Assembly: GCF_010119935.1 (NCBI RefSeq)
Contig: NZ_CP048209.1
Location: 2,793,001-2,857,000, forward strand
From: Paenibacillus lycopersici
Lineage (GTDB): Bacteria > Bacillota > Bacilli > Paenibacillales > Paenibacillaceae
Direction: 5' to 3'
DNA: 64,000 nt
How positions within the stretch are numbered: position 1 is the stretch's first letter; every line of letters begins with the position of its first letter. Below are positions 60,994 to 64,000 of the stretch, piece after piece. A program made the translations under genes and the position numbers. Under the pieces are notes generated by a model, which did no database searches, was not told the DNA's origin, and was given only the letters and a program-made list of their open reading frames with translations.

Positions 60994-61431
60994 ATGATCG
61001 GTTCATGGCGCTGGAATGTCATGCTTGGCATTGTCGGAAGCTTGTTGACGTTGCTTTTCTCATTGAGCAGCAACGGGCTTGCAATTACGGGCCTCCGGTG
61101 TCTATACGCTTTTCTCGCTTTTTTCGCGGTCGCTTATCCGTTCAGGGCGCTGATTGCGTTTATTTTGCGGCCTAGCCCGGTCTCGGCGTTTCGGATGGGG
61201 AGCGACGCCGACGCCGCTATCGAAGACAAAGGACAAACGATTGACTATGCCACGCCCGACCAGGGCGATGAGCTGAACGAGCTGCTGAAGCATCAGATGG
61301 ATGGAAGCGCACTGCCGGAAACGGGCCAACCGCCTGACTTTAAACCGCTGTCGCCTCCCAAATTAGTGTCGACCCAGAACAAAGAGCCTGAAGAACTGGC
61401 AAAAGCAATACGTCACCTAACAGGAGGGTGA
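60994..61431 (+). CDS. Small membrane protein between cheD and sigD, unknown function
   Basis: The 145-residue protein has two membrane helices in the first 60 residues (MLGIVGSLLTLLFSL and LRCLYAFLAFFAVAYPFRAL) and an acidic, Pro-rich cytoplasmic tail ending PEELAKAIRHLTGG. It begins 1 base after the cheD stop and ends 4 bases before sigD, so it is a true operon member. B. subtilis has no gene here. Function unknown; a membrane partner of sigD or CheD is possible but not shown. Confidence 0.82.
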   Translation: MIGSWRWNVMLGIVGSLLTLLFSLSSNGLAITGLRCLYAFLAFFAVAYPFRALIAFILRPSPVSAFRMGSDADAAIEDKGQTIDYATPDQGDELNELLKHQMDGSALPETGQPPDFKPLSPPKLVSTQNKEPEELAKAIRHLTGG

Positions 61432-61435
61432 AAAG

Positions 61436-62221
61436 ATGATTGAGCCGAAAGCGCCTCACTTGTCTAACATCGAGATTTGGCGGAAATGGAAAGAAGACGG
61501 GGATATCGAAGCAAAGAAGCGGCTGATCGAACAGTATTTGACTTTGGTCGAATACGTCAGCAACCGGATGGCGATCGGCCTGCCGAAGAATGTCTCCAAA
61601 GACGACTTGGCGAGCAACGGCGTGATGGGACTTATCGATGCCATTGAAAAATTCGATTATAGAAGAGGTCTTCAATTCGAAACCTATGCTTCCTGGCGTA
61701 TTCGCGGCGCGATCATTGACGGCTTGCGACAGGGAGACTGGGTTCCGCGTTCCGTGCGCGAGAAAGCGAAGCGGATTGAAGAAGCTTATCAAATATTGGA
61801 GCAGCAATATATGCGTTCGGTGAGCGATACGGAAATCAGCGGCTACTTGTCCGTGTCCGAGAAGGAATTCGGCGTCATGCTGCAGGAAATCGCGGTCACG
61901 ACCGTTTGTTCCCTCGAGGATCCGATCCGGGACGAAGAGTCGGAAACGAGACTTTCGCTGCTTATCGACGAGAAAGCGAAAAACCCGGATTATAAGGTCC
62001 ATGAGTTCTTCTTGAAAGAATCGCTGATTCGCGGCATCGATCGTCTGACCGAGAAGGAAAGAACCGTGATATCGCTGTTCTACTACGAGGAACTGTCGTT
62101 GAGCGAAATCGCCGAGGTCATGTCATTGTCGCCTTCGCGAATTTCGCAGCTGCATTCCAAAGCGATTCTGAGACTTCGGGGGGCATTGGAGAAACAAAAA
62201 GACCAATTGATGCAGCATTAG
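61436..62221 (+). CDS. sigD: RNA polymerase sigma factor SigD (FliA type)
   Basis: SigD transcribes late flagellar, chemotaxis and autolysin genes. The 261-residue protein has region 2 (NGVMGLIDAIEKFDYRRGLQ, FETYASWRIRGAIIDGLR), region 3 (VPRSVREKAKRIEEAYQ) and region 4 (LSLSEIAEVMSLSPSRISQL). CAGGAGGGTG precedes the ATG. The gene is near the end of the long operon, as in B. subtilis, where the distance from the promoter limits its expression. Confidence 0.97.
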   Translation: MIEPKAPHLSNIEIWRKWKEDGDIEAKKRLIEQYLTLVEYVSNRMAIGLPKNVSKDDLASNGVMGLIDAIEKFDYRRGLQFETYASWRIRGAIIDGLRQGDWVPRSVREKAKRIEEAYQILEQQYMRSVSDTEISGYLSVSEKEFGVMLQEIAVTTVCSLEDPIRDEESETRLSLLIDEKAKNPDYKVHEFFLKESLIRGIDRLTEKERTVISLFYYEELSLSEIAEVMSLSPSRISQLHSKAILRLRGALEKQKDQLMQH

Positions 62222-62241
62222 ACCGTAAAGGAGGGGCAGTA

Positions 62242-63648
62242 TTGACTACGACAGAAAACTTACAGCATTATCTTGTGATCCAGCAATCGCCGGACAAACT
62301 GGCCGCTTACTTAACCTTCAACGTGGCGGACGATAATTTCTCCTGCACGGCCGAGCAGTTGGACGATTTCCTGAAGAGCCACGGCATTAAGTACGGCGTA
62401 ATGCGTGACGTGATCGATCAGCTGGTCAAGCTGCCGAGCCGATATTTCCACAGCCAGACGTTAATCGCGAAGGGCGACGCTCCGGTAAGCGGAGAGGACG
62501 GGTACATCCGGTTCGCCTACGATATGAACGAAGGCGAATATCAACCGTTGGAGCTTGAAAGCGGCAAGGTTGATTTCAAGGAAGTGACGCAGCTGAAGAA
62601 CGTCAAGCGCGGCCAGCTGATCGCGGAGAAGGTGAAGGCGACGCTCGGCAAGGACGGGACCGCCGTCACGGGTGAGCCGATTCCGAGCCGTAACGGCAAA
62701 GAAGCGTACTTCAAGCTGGGCAAGAACGTCGTGCTCAATCCGGAGCAAACGGCGATGTATGCCGCGATCGACGGCTTGATCGCCATGACCGATAAGGCCA
62801 AAGTCAATGTGTTCCCGGTGTTCGAAGTCAACGGAGACGTGGACTACAAGGTCGGGAATATCGACTTCGTCGGCAATGTCGTTATTCGGGGCAATGTGTT
62901 AACGGGCTTCAAGGTGAAGGCCGCGGGCGATATTCGCGTCATCGGCGGCGTTGAAGGCGCCGTTATGGAAACGGACGGCTCCATCGAGATCACCGGCGGC
63001 GTGCTTGCGACCAACAAGGGATACATCAAGGCGGGCAAGAACGTCAAATGCTCCTTTATTCAAGACGGCAACGTGACGGCGGCCGACGACGTGATCGTCT
63101 CCCAGAGCATTATGCACTCTCAAGTTCGCGCAGGGCGCAACGTGCTGTGCACGGGAACGAAAGGACTGGTCGTCGGCGGCAGCATTCAAGCCGGCGAACG
63201 GGTTGTCGCGAGAACGATCGGCAATACGATGTCGACGGCTACCGTCATCGAGGTCGGCGTTCGTCCGGAGCTCAGAAGCGAACTGCTGGAACGGCGAGGC
63301 CAAATCAAGCAGCTAAGCGAAAATCTGGATAAATCCGAGAAGGCGCTTGCGCTGCTTGATCAGATGGCCGCGGCCGGCCAGCTGCCGCCCGACCGGATGG
63401 CGATGCGCGTCAAGCTGGGCTCGACCAAACGCGCGTCGATCGAGGAAATCGCCGTGAACAAGGAACGCGTGCTGGAGATCGAGAAGTCGCTGGAGGATAT
63501 GGAGCGCGCCAAAGTCGATGCCGTGAACATCGTTTACGGCGGCACGAAAATCGTAATCGGGCGCAATACGCGTTTCATTAAAGAAGGCATGCAGCGCGTG
63601 TCTTTCCGCTATGCGGACGGCGATATCGTCATAGCGCCCTATATTTGA
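62242..63648 (+). CDS. FapA family protein (DUF342)
   Basis: The 468-residue protein has an N-terminal helical/beta part and a long beta-helix centre built from V-x-G-x-V/I repeats (VRGNVLTGFKVKAAGDIRVIGG-type sequence, cut here into INFDFVGNVVIRGNVL and related units at about residues 205-330). A coiled coil (LLERRGQIKQLSENLDKS) and a short C-terminal domain follow. DUF342 proteins act in polar surface or motility functions elsewhere; the role here is unknown. TTG start with AAGGAGGGG upstream. It takes the place of swrB (ylxL) of B. subtilis. Confidence 0.84.
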   Translation: MTTTENLQHYLVIQQSPDKLAAYLTFNVADDNFSCTAEQLDDFLKSHGIKYGVMRDVIDQLVKLPSRYFHSQTLIAKGDAPVSGEDGYIRFAYDMNEGEYQPLELESGKVDFKEVTQLKNVKRGQLIAEKVKATLGKDGTAVTGEPIPSRNGKEAYFKLGKNVVLNPEQTAMYAAIDGLIAMTDKAKVNVFPVFEVNGDVDYKVGNIDFVGNVVIRGNVLTGFKVKAAGDIRVIGGVEGAVMETDGSIEITGGVLATNKGYIKAGKNVKCSFIQDGNVTAADDVIVSQSIMHSQVRAGRNVLCTGTKGLVVGGSIQAGERVVARTIGNTMSTATVIEVGVRPELRSELLERRGQIKQLSENLDKSEKALALLDQMAAAGQLPPDRMAMRVKLGSTKRASIEEIAVNKERVLEIEKSLEDMERAKVDAVNIVYGGTKIVIGRNTRFIKEGMQRVSFRYADGDIVIAPYI

Positions 63649-63716
63649 ACAAGCCGCCGACCCGCCGATAGTCAGACCGAACCGCCCGGCCGCCGATTCG
63701 AAGGGAGGACGCCTCA

Positions 63717-64000
63717 ATGCCCTATAAGCCGATCGATTTCCAAATCTCGATTCCGCGGACGCAGGAGACCGGGGTGCAGCAAAATCAGCTTAACCAGCGT
63801 TCGCTGCTCGAACAATCGATGCTGAAGCAGGATACGGAGAAGCACGCGGAGCGGCAGCGCACGCGCAATGCCGGCGTCGAGCAGAGCGGCAACCAAGGGA
63901 TCGCCCCGAATCGTCATCGCGATTCCGGCTCGTCCAAGCGGAAGCGGCAACGGGAGGGGCACGAGGAGCGCGAGCCTGGACAGCAGCCGGATCCGGAGCC
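63717..64000 (+). CDS. Hypothetical protein, 3' end beyond the window
   Basis: The frame starts with ATG after AAGGGAGG (9-base spacing) and stays open to the window edge, giving at least 94 residues beginning MPYKPIDFQISIPRTQE. It is very polar, rich in Gln, Arg, Glu and Lys, with a probable coiled coil and then a disordered Pro/Gln-rich stretch. No membrane segment or motif is seen. Its position after the DUF342 gene suggests it is the last or next-to-last gene of the fla/che operon, before rpsB in the Bacillus order. Function unknown. Confidence 0.72.
   Translation, partial: MPYKPIDFQISIPRTQETGVQQNQLNQRSLLEQSMLKQDTEKHAERQRTRNAGVEQSGNQGIAPNRHRDSGSSKRKRQREGHEEREPGQQPDPE

Overview
The window comes from a GC-rich, endospore-forming Bacillota chromosome, most likely Paenibacillaceae (Paenibacillus or a near relative). 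The right-hand two thirds follow the Bacillus-type order sucC-sucD-dprA-topA-trmFO-hslV-hslU-codY and then a complete fla/che operon. Shine-Dalgarno sequences are strong (AGGAGG type), GTG and TTG starts are frequent, and codY, fliY, cheC, cheD and a sigD-type sigma factor are present. The species cannot be read from the sequence.

Region 1 (1 to about 21.31 kb) is the right-hand part of a prophage; its left end, integrase and early genes lie outside the window. Plus-strand late genes run from terminase (cut by the window edge) through portal, scaffold, SU10-like major capsid protein, head-tail adaptor, a tail structural protein, a fibre and an XkdX-type gene. They continue with a transglycosylase-bearing ejection-type protein, a giant 1592-residue polyvalent protein with a zincin motif, a holin region and a zinc amidase. 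There is no tape measure, sheath or tail tube, so a short-tailed (podovirus-like) particle is inferred. Two minus-strand genes close the prophage: a 108-residue orphan whose promoter contains a LexA (SOS) box, and a double helix-turn-helix regulator.

Region 2 (21.29 to 22.97 kb, minus strand) holds the host gene comM, cut exactly inside its conserved NPCPCG codons by the prophage, and a DinB-superfamily gene with a LexA box between its -35 and -10. The comM promoter and a terminator-like hairpin that covers its ribosome-binding site are visible. Transcription of the comM stump runs directly into the prophage regulator.

Region 3 (23.2 to 33.2 kb) carries sucCD, dprA, topA, trmFO, hslVU and codY. 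The xerC (codV) gene that sits between trmFO and hslV in Bacillus subtilis is absent here; a terminator occupies the gap.

Region 4 (33.2 kb to the end) is a single-direction flagellar and chemotaxis operon: flgB, flgC, fliE-fliK, flgD, flgE, swrD, fliL, fliM, fliY, cheY, fliO-fliR, flhB, flhA, flhF, flhG, cheB, cheA, cheW, cheC, cheD, a small membrane protein, sigD, a DUF342 gene and a start-only last gene. Many genes overlap by a few bases. Three perfect Spo0A-box heptamers lie between codY and flgB. FliK has a recent in-frame 150-bp duplication and CheB has an unusually long linker.

No tRNA, rRNA, CRISPR array or insertion sequence was seen, and no stretch over 300 bases lacks a gene.
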